From: Dryocola sp031988645
GTDB lineage: Bacteria > Pseudomonadota > Gammaproteobacteria > Enterobacterales > Enterobacteriaceae
NCBI RefSeq assembly: GCF_051307045.1
Contig: NZ_CP150452.1
Coordinates: 2,294,001-2,358,000 of the forward strand
DNA: 64,000 nt
Direction of reading: 5' to 3'
Positions 17,541 through 26,331 of the stretch are shown here, one piece after another. The position numbers were made by a program, and so were the translations under genes. Within the stretch, counting starts at the first letter, position 1, and each line of letters starts with the position of its first letter. The notes beneath the pieces are model-generated. The model had not been told where the DNA came from, searched no databases, and saw only the letters and a program-made list of their open reading frames with translations.

Positions 17541-19169
17541 ATGGCCTTCAGCAAAAAGTTACACTGTAACGATGCAAAGTTTAATCTTTGCTGCGCATTC
17601 TTCTTCACGTTAATTAACGCGCTCTTTATTCAGCGCAGCTGGCAGATCATCGCTCCCCACTCCCTGCACAACTGGCTGTTTGCGGCCTCCGTTCCCGTGG
17701 TGCTGTTCTGCGCCTGGCTGACGATTTTCAGCGTAATCAATATTCCATGGCTGCGTAAGCCGATGCTGGTGCTTCTTGTACTGGGCTGCGCGGCGAGCAA
17801 CTACTTTATGTACACCTACGGCGCCGTCATCGACAAAAGCATGATGGTGAACGTATTTGAAACCGACTCGCAGGAAGCCGCCGCCCTGATTACCCCGCAG
17901 CTGATACTTTGGTTATCGCTGGCCGGTTTAATCCCCGCGCTGATTCTCGCGGCGATTAAAATTAAGCCCGCGCGCTGGTGGCATATTTTTCTCACCCGCG
18001 CGGTGGGTGTTTTAGCCGGGCTGCTGGTGATTATTCTGGTCGCCTCCGTCTTTTATAAGGATTACGCCTCGCTGTTTCGCAATAACAAAGGCGTGGTGAA
18101 GATGGTGACCCCGGCCAACTACATCAGCGCCATTAGCCGCTACAGCAAAGAGCGCTGGTTTACAGGAGACGAGACGCTGCTTCGCCTCGGCGAAGACGCC
18201 CGCAAAGGCCCGCTCATCAGCGGGCAGAAAAAGAAAACGGTGGTGGTGCTGGTGGTTGGGGAGGCGTCCCGCGCGGAAAATTATTCCCTCGGCGGCTACG
18301 CCCGGGAAACGAATCCGCAGCTGAAAAAGCAGGGGGTGATTTACTTCCCTGACGCCACCTCCTGCGGCACCGAAACCGCCGTTTCCGTGCCCTGCATGTT
18401 CTCGGGCATGCCAAGGAAACAGTACGATGCCGATCTCGCCCGGCACCAGGAGGGCCTGCTGGACGTGATGGCCCACGCCGGAATCAATCTTCTGTGGCGT
18501 GAGAACGACGGCGGCTGCAAGGGCGCCTGCAACCGTATTACGCACACCGACATGACGCAGTGGCGGCTGGCCGACCTGTGCAAGAACAAATCCTGCGTCG
18601 ATGACGCCCTGCTCTACCGGCTGGATAACGTGCTGGACGGCGTGCGGCAGGATTCGGTGATTGTCCTGCACCTGATGGGCAGCCACGGCCCGGCCTACTA
18701 TCAGCGCTATCCGGACAGGTTCCGCCGCTTCACGCCGACCTGTGACAGCAACCAGATCCAGGACTGCGACCGCCAAGCGCTAATCAACACCTACGACAAC
18801 ACGATTTTGTATACCGACGATGTGGTCAGCCGCACCATCGATCTGCTGAAAGCGCGTGCGGATAAATTCAACACCGCGCTGGTTTACCTCTCGGATCACG
18901 GTGAATCCCTCGGCGAAAGCGGCATTTATCTGCACGGCACGCCTTATATGCTGGCGCCTTCCCAGCAGACGCATATCCCGTTCCTGTTCTGGCTGTCGAA
19001 GGATTATCAGCAAAACTTCTCGCTCAGCAAGGACTGCCTGATAAGCAAAACGGCGGGCGACAAGGTTTCGCAGGATAATATTTTCTCGACTTTGCTGGGG
19101 ATGATGGATATTAAAAGTTCCGTATATCAACCGGATATGGATGTTCTGGCCAGCTGCCGCAAGGCATAA
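17541..19169 (+). CDS. eptA: Phosphoethanolamine-lipid A transferase (EptA type)
   Basis: This inner-membrane enzyme transfers phosphoethanolamine to lipid A, lowering charge and polymyxin binding. It is 542 aa. Five N-terminal membrane helices (residues ~18-190) precede a periplasmic alkaline-phosphatase-like domain. The catalytic Thr lies in SCGTETAVSVPCMFS; zinc ligands lie in VGEASRAEN and SDHGESLGE; disulfide cysteines are present. It resembles E. coli EptA (FYKDYASLFRNN) more than MCR-9/10. E. coli K-12 has no gene between ydhL and nemR, so this is an accessory or relocated copy. Confidence 0.88.
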   Translation: MAFSKKLHCNDAKFNLCCAFFFTLINALFIQRSWQIIAPHSLHNWLFAASVPVVLFCAWLTIFSVINIPWLRKPMLVLLVLGCAASNYFMYTYGAVIDKSMMVNVFETDSQEAAALITPQLILWLSLAGLIPALILAAIKIKPARWWHIFLTRAVGVLAGLLVIILVASVFYKDYASLFRNNKGVVKMVTPANYISAISRYSKERWFTGDETLLRLGEDARKGPLISGQKKKTVVVLVVGEASRAENYSLGGYARETNPQLKKQGVIYFPDATSCGTETAVSVPCMFSGMPRKQYDADLARHQEGLLDVMAHAGINLLWRENDGGCKGACNRITHTDMTQWRLADLCKNKSCVDDALLYRLDNVLDGVRQDSVIVLHLMGSHGPAYYQRYPDRFRRFTPTCDSNQIQDCDRQALINTYDNTILYTDDVVSRTIDLLKARADKFNTALVYLSDHGESLGESGIYLHGTPYMLAPSQQTHIPFLFWLSKDYQQNFSLSKDCLISKTAGDKVSQDNIFSTLLGMMDIKSSVYQPDMDVLASCRKA

Positions 19170-19211
19170 CCGCCGGGCGGACGCTAAAAACGTTCGCCCG
19201 CATCTTGCGCC

Positions 19212-19225
19212 AGACCGATCGGTCT
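19212..19225. promoter_or_regulatory. NemR operator at nemR
   Basis: AGACCGATCGGTCT is a perfect 14-base palindrome ending 15 bases before the nemR start, the position of the NemR box. It fits repression of the nemRA-gloA operon that is relieved by electrophiles and HOCl. Confidence 0.75.
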
Positions 19226-19240
19226 ATTACAGTGATCGCC

Positions 19241-19840
19241 ATGAACAGAAATCCTGCACATGACACTCGTGAACACCTCCTTGCCACCGGCGAGCAGCTT
19301 TGCCTGCAGCGCGGCTTTACGGGCATGGGATTAAGCGAACTGTTACGCACCGCGGAGGTGCCGAAAGGTTCCTTCTATCACTACTTCCGCTCGAAAGAGG
19401 CGTTTGGCGTGGTGATGCTGGAGCGCTATTACGAAGGCTACAACCAGCGGCTGCATGAGCATTTCTGTCAGGGCGGCGGCAGCTACCGTGACAAACTGCT
19501 GGGCTGGTATCAGGAAGCCCTCACCTGGTTCTGCCAGCACAGCCGTTTAATCAGCTGCCTGACGGTAAAACTCTCGGCCGAGGTCTGCGACCTTTCCGAA
19601 GATATGCGCGCCGCGCTGGACAAAGGCGCCGCGCAGATAATCAGCCAGCTGGCCAACGCGCTGGAAAAAGGCCAGGCGGAAAAAAGCCTGGTGATTGAGG
19701 GCGATACGCTAAGCCTTGCCCAGACTATTTACGCCCTGTGGCTGGGCGCCAGCCTGCAGGCGAAGATTTCTCGTAGCGCGGTGCCGCTGGAAAGCGCGCT
19801 TATCTATGTGAATCGTTTAATAGCGGAGCCTGTCTCCTGA
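19241..19840 (+). CDS. nemR: NemR, TetR-family electrophile/HOCl sensor
   Basis: This repressor of nemRA-gloA is 199 aa, as in E. coli. The HTH lies in residues ~10-55 (DTREHLLATGEQ to PKGSFYHYFRSKEAFG). Redox cysteines are visible, including the Cys106 region (CQHSRLISC). The ATG at 19241 is preferred over an upstream in-frame start inside the operator. Confidence 0.94.
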   Translation: MNRNPAHDTREHLLATGEQLCLQRGFTGMGLSELLRTAEVPKGSFYHYFRSKEAFGVVMLERYYEGYNQRLHEHFCQGGGSYRDKLLGWYQEALTWFCQHSRLISCLTVKLSAEVCDLSEDMRAALDKGAAQIISQLANALEKGQAEKSLVIEGDTLSLAQTIYALWLGASLQAKISRSAVPLESALIYVNRLIAEPVS

Positions 19841-19864
19841 CGGGCTTTTTTATTTCACCCATTA

Positions 19865-19879
19865 CTAGACGACCGGTCT
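19865..19879. promoter_or_regulatory. Second NemR-like box before nemA
   Basis: TAGACGACCGGTCTA is an imperfect palindrome with the same half-sites (AGAC, GGTCT) as the nemR operator. It lies 15 bases before the nemA start, suggesting separate control of nemA-gloA. Confidence 0.5.
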
Positions 19880-19894
19880 ACTCAAGGATATTAC

Positions 19895-20992
19895 ATGTCA
19901 GCAGATAAATTATTCACCCCGCTGAAAGTGGGCGCGATTACCACGCCAAACCGCGTATTCATGGCTCCGCTGACGCGTCTGCGCAGCATCGTGCCCGGCG
20001 ACGTTCCCACCCCGCTGATGGGCGAGTACTACCGCCAGCGCGCAAGCTCCGGGCTTATCATCAGCGAGGCGACGCAGATTTCCGCGCAGGCTAAAGGTTA
20101 CGAAGGCGCGCCCGGCCTGCACAGCGCCGAACAGATCGAAGCGTGGAAAAAAATCACCGCCGGCGTGCATGCTGAAAATGGCCGCATTGCCGTACAGCTC
20201 TGGCACACCGGGCGTATCTCCCACTCCAGCCTCCAGCCAGACGGCCAGGCTCCCGTAGCGCCATCGGCTATTTCTGCCGGCACCCGCACCTCGCTGCGTG
20301 ACGAAAACGGCAATGCGATCCGTGTCGATACCTCCATGCCGCGCGCGCTGGACATCGAAGAAATCCCGGGCATCGTCAACGACTTCCGCCAGGCGGTAGG
20401 CAACGCCCGCGACGCCGGTTTTGACCTCGTTGAGCTGCACTCCGCGCACGGCTACCTGCTGCATCAGTTCCTTTCCCCGTCCTCTAACCACCGTACCGAC
20501 CAGTACGGCGGCAGCCGCGAAAACCGCGCCCGTCTGGTGCTGGAAGTGATTGACGCCGTGAGCAAAGAGTGGAGCGCCGATCGCATCGGCATTCGCGTTT
20601 CGCCGGTCGGCACCTTCCAGAACGTCGACAACGGCCCGGACGAAGAAGCCGATGCGCTTTATCTGATTGAAGAGCTGAGCAAGCGCGGCATCGCCTATCT
20701 GCATATGTCCGAGCCGGACTGGGCCGGCGGTAAGCCTTATAGCGAAGAATTCCGCCGGAAGGTGCGCGAGCGCTTTAACGGCGTCATCATCGGCGCGGGC
20801 GCTTATACGCCTGAAAAAGCCGAAGATTTAATCGCCAAAGGGTTAATCGACGCGGTGGCCTTTGGTCGTGACTACATCGCAAACCCAGACCTGGTTGAGC
20901 GTCTGCACCGCAAAGCCGAGCTTAATCCGCAGCGTCCGGAGTCCTTCTACGGCGGCGGCGCGGAAGGCTATACCGATTACCCAACTTTATAA
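19895..20992 (+). CDS. nemA: N-ethylmaleimide reductase (OYE family)
   Basis: This FMN-dependent old-yellow-enzyme reductase detoxifies maleimides, nitroaromatics and other electrophiles. It is 365 aa, as in E. coli. The FMN barrel starts KLFTPLKVGAITTPNRVFMAPLTRLRS. WHTGRISH, the catalytic region LHSAHGYLLHQFLSP and GAYTPEKAE are typical. It is co-transcribed with nemR and followed by gloA. Confidence 0.96.
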   Translation: MSADKLFTPLKVGAITTPNRVFMAPLTRLRSIVPGDVPTPLMGEYYRQRASSGLIISEATQISAQAKGYEGAPGLHSAEQIEAWKKITAGVHAENGRIAVQLWHTGRISHSSLQPDGQAPVAPSAISAGTRTSLRDENGNAIRVDTSMPRALDIEEIPGIVNDFRQAVGNARDAGFDLVELHSAHGYLLHQFLSPSSNHRTDQYGGSRENRARLVLEVIDAVSKEWSADRIGIRVSPVGTFQNVDNGPDEEADALYLIEELSKRGIAYLHMSEPDWAGGKPYSEEFRRKVRERFNGVIIGAGAYTPEKAEDLIAKGLIDAVAFGRDYIANPDLVERLHRKAELNPQRPESFYGGGAEGYTDYPTL

Positions 20993-21088
20993 CCCCTTCC
21001 ATTGATAGCGGCGCGCAAACGCCGCTATACTTATCCCACATTTAAAAAACGTTTTGCGTCTTTAAACGTTTAATTCTAAGAGGATTTT

Positions 21089-21497
21089 ATGCGCTTACTT
21101 CACACCATGCTGCGTGTTGGCGATCTGCAACGCTCCATCGAGTTCTACACCAAAGTGCTGGGCATGACCCTGCTGCGTACCAGTGAAAACCCGGAATACA
21201 AATACTCCCTGGCGTTCGTCGGCTACGGCCCGGAAAGCGAAGAGGCGGTGATCGAACTGACCTATAACTGGGGCGTGGAAAGCTACGATGCGGGCAACGC
21301 CTATGGCCATATCGCCCTGAGCGTGGACAACGCAGCCGAAGCCTGCGAACGCATTCGCAACAGCGGCGGCAACGTCACTCGCGAAGCGGGGCCCGGTAAA
21401 AGGCGGCAGCACCGTTATCGCTTTTGTTGAAGATCCCGACGGCTACAAAATTGAACTCATTGAAAGCAAAGACGCGGGCAAAGGCCTGGGCAACTAA
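21089..21497 (+). pseudogene. gloA: Glyoxalase I, one-base frameshift
   Basis: GloA is the Ni-dependent lactoylglutathione lyase that removes methylglyoxal. The first ~101 codons match (metal ligands His5 in RLLHTML and His74 in GHIALSVD). At 21388-21396 the sequence reads GGGGCCCGG where GGGGCCGG is expected. The tail KGGSTVIAFVEDPDGYKIELIESK, with the last metal ligand Glu, continues in the next frame to TAA at 21495. Removing one C gives 135 aa, the E. coli length. Read literally, the product lacks a metal ligand and would be inactive. Confidence 0.92.
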
Positions 21498-21588
21498 TTT
21501 CCCGGCGGGCGCGTTGTGCGCCCGTTAGCTTCCCTTCCCGAAATTTGCCATAATGCGCGCTGCATTTTCCCCGTATTAAGAGATCCTG

Positions 21589-22254
21589 ATGTCTGACAAC
21601 ACGCAATTGCCTGGCCTGTGCGACCGTTTTCGTGGTTTTTATCCGGTAGTCATTGACGTTGAAACCGCAGGTTTTAACGCCAAAACCGACGCGTTGCTGG
21701 AAGTGGCCGCCATTACGCTGAAGATGGATGCGGAGGGCTGGTTGACACCTGATGAAACGCTGCATTTCCATGTTGAACCTTTCGAGGGAGCCATCCTCGA
21801 GCCGGAAGCGCTGGCCTTCAACGGTATCGATCCTCACAACCCGTTGCGTGGTGCCGTCAGTGAGTACGAAGCCCTGCACAGCATTTTTAAAATGGTGCGC
21901 AAAGGCATTAAGGACAGCGGCTGTAACCGGGCGATTATGGTGGCGCACAATGCCACCTTCGACCACAGCTTTATGATGGCCGCAGCGGAGCGCGCCTCCC
22001 TGAAGCGCAATCCGTTCCACCCGTTTGTGACCTTTGACACCGCGGCCCTTAGCGGCCTGGCGCTGGGTCAGACCGTGCTGGCGAAAGCCTGCATCACCGC
22101 GGGCATACCTTTCGACAGCAGCCAGGCGCACTCCGCGCTGTACGATACGGAGCAAACCGCCCTGCTGTTTTGCGAAATCGTTAACCGCTGGAAGCGGCTT
22201 GGCGGCTGGCCGCTGCCGATGCCGGAAGCGCCGGCGCCTGAACAAAAGCTTTAA
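21589..22254 (+). CDS. rnt: Ribonuclease T
   Basis: This DEDDh 3'-to-5' exonuclease matures tRNA and other stable RNA 3' ends. It is 221 aa (215 in E. coli). DEDD residues lie in VIDVETAGFN, VAHNATFDHSFM and the AHSALYDTEQTA block (His then Asp). In E. coli lhr follows; here a chemoreceptor on the opposite strand does. Confidence 0.96.
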   Translation: MSDNTQLPGLCDRFRGFYPVVIDVETAGFNAKTDALLEVAAITLKMDAEGWLTPDETLHFHVEPFEGAILEPEALAFNGIDPHNPLRGAVSEYEALHSIFKMVRKGIKDSGCNRAIMVAHNATFDHSFMMAAAERASLKRNPFHPFVTFDTAALSGLALGQTVLAKACITAGIPFDSSQAHSALYDTEQTALLFCEIVNRWKRLGGWPLPMPEAPAPEQKL

Positions 22255-22255
22255 A

Positions 22256-22280
22256 AAAAGGCCGCTTAACGCGGCCTTTT
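22256..22280 (+). terminator. Intrinsic terminator of rnt
   Basis: AAAAGGCCGC / GCGGCCTTTT with a TTAAC loop lies directly after the rnt stop. The T-run is short (TTTTGTTTG). Confidence 0.75.
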
Positions 22281-22345
22281 GTTTGCCCGAACCTGATCGG
22301 CGCGGCGATTGTCAGCTGGGCCCGCAGGTGGAGAAAAGTTGCGGC

Positions 22346-23881
22346 TTAACTGCCGTAAACGTTAATGGCGCTGCTTAGCCGTACCGAGCGCAAATTGAGG
22401 TTCTCCACCACGGTTCCGGCGTGAACCACCATCTCAGCATTGTTTTGCGTCATAGTACCGATCCGCTCAACGGAGCTGTTGATCAGCGCCAGCGCGCTGG
22501 TCTGCTCGCGGGTTGCGTCGCCGATCTCTCTGATTAGCTCCGTCATGCGTACAATTTCCGCGGTCATTTCACTGATATGCCTTTCGGAGCTTTGCACCAT
22601 GCCGACGCCGGTGCTGATATTCTCCACGTTGCTGTCGATAAGATTTTTTATCTCTTTCGCAGCCGTTGCCGAATGCTGCGCCAGCTGACGAACCTCCGCC
22701 GCAACCACGGCAAATCCTCGCCCGGAAACGCCTGCCCGCGCCGCTTCAACCGCTGCGTTAAGCGCGAGAATATTAGTCTGGAAGGCAATACGGTCAATCA
22801 CGCTGATGATCTCGACGATATGCTGGCTTGCCTGCGCCATCGACTCCATCATGCTCAGCGTATTCTTCATCATCTGCTCACCTTTCACCGCCATCGAGCT
22901 TGCCTGTATGGCCATGCGCGTAGTTTCCGCTGAGGTGTCGGCGGTCTGCTTAACGGCGACGGAAATAGCCTCGATGGCGCTTACCGTCTGCTGCAAGTCC
23001 GCATAGGTTTCGTCGGTACGCTCGCTCATCGCTTTGCTGCTGGTCGCCAGCTGGCGGGTAATATGGCCGATGCCGCTGATTTGCGTGCTGACATCGTCCA
23101 CCAGCGACCGCAGGTTCAGCCCTGACTGATTGACCAGGCGCATCATCATGCCGATATCGTCCACCCGGTTAAAATGGAGCAGCTCCGCTTTCTGACCGGA
23201 AACAATCTTCTGCATCTGCTGCACGATGGTTCTCACCGGCTTTGCGACCTGGCGCTGCAGGAGTGAATTCATGGCGAGAAATAATCCAGCCGCTATCGAC
23301 GCCTGCGCAACCGCCCCCAGCCCTGAAAACGGCAGAGCGATGGTGACAAGCGCCGGCAACAGCAGCGTTCCGGCCAGGCGGTTTGAAAGGGACAGGCGCT
23401 GAAATAGCGAAAGCGCGCTTTTCCAGCCGCGGCGGACAACCAGCCCTTTATAAAACCGCAGATGCCCGGCCCGCTTTTCCCTTACGGCTTTATACAGCTC
23501 TTCGCTGGCCTGTATTTCTTCCCTGCCCGGCACGGTGCGTACCGAGATATAGCCCTTGAGCCGGCCATCCTGATAAACGGGCGTAACGTTCGCCTGCGTC
23601 CAGTAATGATCCCCATTTTTACAGCGATTTTTGACCACGCCCGTCCAGCTGTCTCCCTGTTTTAAGGTTGACCACATATCGGCAAAAGCTTCCGCGGGCA
23701 TGTCTGGATGGCGAATAAGATTATGGGGTTCGCCCAGGAGTTCTTCTTCGTTAAACCCGCTGACCTTAATAAAAGCGGAGTTTGCGTAAGTAATATGGCT
23801 GTCGATGTCGGTAGTCGACATTAAAGCCTCGCCTTCATCCAGAAGGAGTTCACGCTGGGAGACGGGGTTATTGGTTCTCAT
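22346..23881 (-). CDS. PAS-domain methyl-accepting chemotaxis protein (Aer-like)
   Basis: A 511-aa chemoreceptor. The N-terminal PAS domain (residues ~10-125) includes NSAFIKVSGFNEEELLGEPHNLIRHPDMP, the segment typical of Aer FAD sensors. Two adjacent membrane helices follow at ~165-205, then a HAMP-like region and the signalling hairpin IAFQTNILALNAAVEAARAG. The C-terminus lacks the NWETF-type CheR/CheB tether. It is probably a redox or energy sensor. It occupies the place of lhr between rnt and grxD, which suggests gene replacement. Confidence 0.88.
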   Translation of the reverse strand: MRTNNPVSQRELLLDEGEALMSTTDIDSHITYANSAFIKVSGFNEEELLGEPHNLIRHPDMPAEAFADMWSTLKQGDSWTGVVKNRCKNGDHYWTQANVTPVYQDGRLKGYISVRTVPGREEIQASEELYKAVREKRAGHLRFYKGLVVRRGWKSALSLFQRLSLSNRLAGTLLLPALVTIALPFSGLGAVAQASIAAGLFLAMNSLLQRQVAKPVRTIVQQMQKIVSGQKAELLHFNRVDDIGMMMRLVNQSGLNLRSLVDDVSTQISGIGHITRQLATSSKAMSERTDETYADLQQTVSAIEAISVAVKQTADTSAETTRMAIQASSMAVKGEQMMKNTLSMMESMAQASQHIVEIISVIDRIAFQTNILALNAAVEAARAGVSGRGFAVVAAEVRQLAQHSATAAKEIKNLIDSNVENISTGVGMVQSSERHISEMTAEIVRMTELIREIGDATREQTSALALINSSVERIGTMTQNNAEMVVHAGTVVENLNLRSVRLSSAINVYGS

Positions 23882-24345
23882 GCAACCCCCGCACGGCTAT
23901 CCGCGATCGCGCTACGCGCCCGGGGTTATTGCTGAAAATGCTGTCGGTAACGTGGCCGAAAAAGCCGTTGATGAAGTTATTGCCAGCACCGTTTAACGCC
24001 GATCGTTCAAAAAACACGGCCGCCTGAGTTAAGTTCAAAAAATACATAAATACCCAATGTTAATATCGGTGCAGCATCCTGAAGCACACCAGATAATCCT
24101 TATCGATAATTTATATATCGGTTCAAACGCCGTTATCTGAAATAGTAACGCAAAAAAAATGAAGGGTCAGGAGCCTAAGCCGCGGTTAAAAAAGGGGCGG
24201 ATTTATGGCTAACTTATTGAATGTCGGCAGGCAAAGCCACAGCTTAAGAAAAAAGCATCAACCGCCTGTCGGCAGCCGTAGTGGGGAGAGGGCATAAAAA
24301 AAACCAGCCCCGTAAAGGGACTGGTTTTCAATCAGCTTGCGCGAC
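23882..24345. other. Gap between chemoreceptor and grxD
   Basis: I see no conserved gene and no recognisable lhr remnant here. The first part should hold the chemoreceptor promoter. A short plus-strand frame ending at 23996 has no ribosome-binding site or known similarity. The right end holds the grxD terminator. Confidence 0.6.
24296..24329 (-). terminator. Intrinsic terminator of grxD
   Basis: On the minus strand AAAACCAGTCCC and GGGGCTGGTTTT form a stem that continues into an eight-base T-run, 17 bases past the grxD stop. Confidence 0.85.
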
Positions 24346-24690
24346 TTATTCAGCGTCAGGCGTTTCTGACTTGTATTTCTCGGCGGTTTCTTTAATCAGC
24401 GTCTGCAGTTCGCCGCGCTGGTACATCTCGATAATGATGTCACAGCCGCCGACCAGTTCGCCGTCAACCCACAGCTGCGGGAAGGTCGGCCAGTTGGCGT
24501 ATTTTGGCAGTTCTGCGCGGATATCCGGGTTCTGCAGGATGTCCACGTAGGCAAAACGCTCGCCGCAGGCGGACAGCGCCTGTACCGCCTGGGCTGAGAA
24601 GCCGCAGCTTGGCAGCTTCGGCGAGCCTTTCATATAGAGAAGGATCGGGTTCTCTGAGATCTGGCGCTGGATTTTTTCGATTGTGCTCAT
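24346..24690 (-). CDS. grxD: Monothiol glutaredoxin GrxD
   Basis: This CGFS-type monothiol glutaredoxin carries and transfers 2Fe-2S clusters, partnering BolA-type proteins. It is 114 aa. The active-site PSCGFSAQ is at residue ~30, and TFPQLWVDGELVGGCDII is the glutathione-binding part. E. coli GrxD has 115 aa. Confidence 0.95.
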   Translation of the reverse strand: MSTIEKIQRQISENPILLYMKGSPKLPSCGFSAQAVQALSACGERFAYVDILQNPDIRAELPKYANWPTFPQLWVDGELVGGCDIIIEMYQRGELQTLIKETAEKYKSETPDAE

Positions 24691-25051
24691 TGTCTTGCTT
24701 CCTCAAACCTTTTTACGGCAGTAGCCTGCCATTGTAGCGAGTTGCGCCCCCGGCAGAAAACACCAAATTTCGCATGGTTATTCCCTGACTGCAAAGGCGG
24801 CTAAACATGTTTTAAGAATAACACTTTTCACCAGCAGGCAAATCTTCAAAATGCCCCATCTTCGATCAATAAATAGTCTTATAAGCAAATAATTGGTTAA
24901 TTTTTTTGCGCCTGATAACGAAACCTTATGTCGCAGAGTAAAAGGCTATTAACTTTATGGCTTCTTATAGATTAGAATCGGCTGGTTTCAAAAAATCATA
25001 CGCAGGCATGGTGGCGTTCACCCTGCCTTCATTTTATCAGGGGATTGTCGA
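24691..25051. other. Gap between grxD and mepH
   Basis: An AT-rich divergent promoter region of 361 bases. I find no open frame with a ribosome-binding site and no clear operator beyond AT-rich -10-like elements. Confidence 0.5.
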
Positions 25052-25885
25052 GTGGCGCGGATAACAAAAATCTCTATCACGCTCTGTGCTCTGCTCTTTA
25101 CCTTGCCTTATACACCTTTGACGCAGGCCTCCGGGCACGCGCGACCTGTTGCCACGCTTAAGGCTCCGGCAGCGAAAAGCCCAACAAAAAGCGCAGCGAA
25201 AACCAGCAAGAGTAAAGAAAAGACCAGTTCCATCTCCACCAGCAAGTCCAGCAAGAAAACGTCCGCTCCGGTAAAGAAGAAAGCAGCGGCCGCTAAAAGT
25301 AAAACCCTCGCGAAAAACACCAGCAAAAAATCTTCTGTGAAAGGCCTTCAGGCCGCTAAAGTTCAAAGCCCCGTATCCTCCCGGCAGTGCACGAAAGCTC
25401 GTAAAGGGCATAAAGCGAAGTGCGTGGCGCTGCAAGGCGACAAAAACCTGACTATTGCCCAGGCGCACAAAATACGGGTGCAAAAAGCGCAGAAGACGGC
25501 GATGAATAAGCTGATGGGTCAGATTGGCAAGCCGTATCGCTGGGGAGGCACCTCGCCGCGCACCGGCTTCGACTGCAGCGGGCTGGTTTATTTCGCCTAT
25601 AAAGATTTAGTTAAGTTCCGCATTCCGCGCACGGCAAATGAGATGTATCACCTGCGTGATGCGGCTTCCGTCGATCGCGGCGAGCTGGAAAGCGGCGATC
25701 TGGTGTTCTTCCGCACCCGCGGGCGCGGCGCGGCCGATCACGTTGGCGTTTACGTAGGCAACGGCAAGTTTATCCAGTCTCCTCGCAGCGGTCGCGATAT
25801 CCAGATTACCTCGCTGAGCGAAGATTACTGGCAGCGCCACTACGTTGGCGCCAAACGCGTGATGACGCCAAAAACCATTCGTTAA
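25052..25885 (+). CDS. mepH: Murein DD-endopeptidase MepH (NlpC/P60)
   Basis: This periplasmic endopeptidase cleaves mDAP-D-Ala cross-links to allow cell-wall growth. It is 277 aa (271 in E. coli). The start is GTG at 25052 after AGGGGA. A signal peptide of about 27 residues is followed by a long Lys/Ser/Ala-rich linker. The NlpC/P60 domain has catalytic Cys in FDCSGLVYFAYK and His in DHVGVYVGNG. Confidence 0.94.
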   Translation: MARITKISITLCALLFTLPYTPLTQASGHARPVATLKAPAAKSPTKSAAKTSKSKEKTSSISTSKSSKKTSAPVKKKAAAAKSKTLAKNTSKKSSVKGLQAAKVQSPVSSRQCTKARKGHKAKCVALQGDKNLTIAQAHKIRVQKAQKTAMNKLMGQIGKPYRWGGTSPRTGFDCSGLVYFAYKDLVKFRIPRTANEMYHLRDAASVDRGELESGDLVFFRTRGRGAADHVGVYVGNGKFIQSPRSGRDIQITSLSEDYWQRHYVGAKRVMTPKTIR

Positions 25886-25905
25886 TTGCGCGTGGGATAA
25901 AAGAC

Positions 25906-25930
25906 AAAGGGGGCCGCATGCGGCCCCTTT
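25906..25930 (+). terminator. Terminator of mepH (bidirectional, also ynhF)
   Basis: AAAGGGGGCCGCA / TGCGGCCCCTTT forms a stem just past mepH. The left arm has five G against four C on the right. One surplus base sits next to GGCC, like the coding frameshifts elsewhere in the window. Confidence 0.7.
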
Positions 25931-25933
25931 TAA

Positions 25934-26023
25934 TTAGTGCATTACTGCTGTTAAAGCACCTGCGACAATCAGGCTTAGTACAACTACCGTGGTGATAACG
26001 GAAAATTTCAGATCGGTATTCAT
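25934..26023 (-). CDS. ynhF: YnhF small membrane protein
   Basis: A 29-aa single-pass inner-membrane peptide, MNTDLKFSVITTVVVL followed by SLIVAGALTAVMH. It closely matches E. coli YnhF, also 29 aa and also encoded just upstream of purR. AAGGAAG precedes the ATG at a good distance. The function is unknown; E. coli YnhF has been detected as a membrane small protein. Confidence 0.88.
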   Translation of the reverse strand: MNTDLKFSVITTVVVLSLIVAGALTAVMH

Positions 26024-26271
26024 CAGCAGCTTCCTTTTATTACGCTAAGAATATTACCCTACAAAGAGTATGTGCGAATGATTTTCCCACAAACGGGCGC
26101 AAAAATCCTCCTGGATTTAGGATGATATTGGTTTTCCCTCTTCCACTTTGCTAAAAGATAAGCCAAAATCCCTCGCTAATTTACTGCGTGCTATCAATTC
26201 AACGCCCTCCTCCCGTTTTATGTCGCATTCCCGACATGCAGCAGCCCAAAAGTTGCCCCAGGAGTCAGGGA

Positions 26272-26287
26272 ACGCAAACGTTTAACA
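26272..26287. promoter_or_regulatory. PurR operator O1 of purR
   Basis: ACGCAAACGTTTAACA matches the PurR box ACGCAAACGTTTNCNT with one mismatch. It lies 44 bases before the purR start, the known autoregulatory position. Confidence 0.85.
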
Positions 26288-26331
26288 GCCGGATTATCAG
26301 GAGTTTACGATATGGCCTGGAGTGACATCTA

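Noticed and set aside
17541..19169. mcr-9/mcr-10 type mobile colistin resistance gene
   Set aside because: Motifs between the membrane and catalytic domains resemble chromosomal EptA more than MCR-9, and no insertion sequence or plasmid feature flanks the gene.
23805..23996. 63-aa plus-strand frame beside the chemoreceptor start
   Set aside because: It begins inside the chemoreceptor gene on the opposite strand, lacks a ribosome-binding site and has no recognisable homologue.
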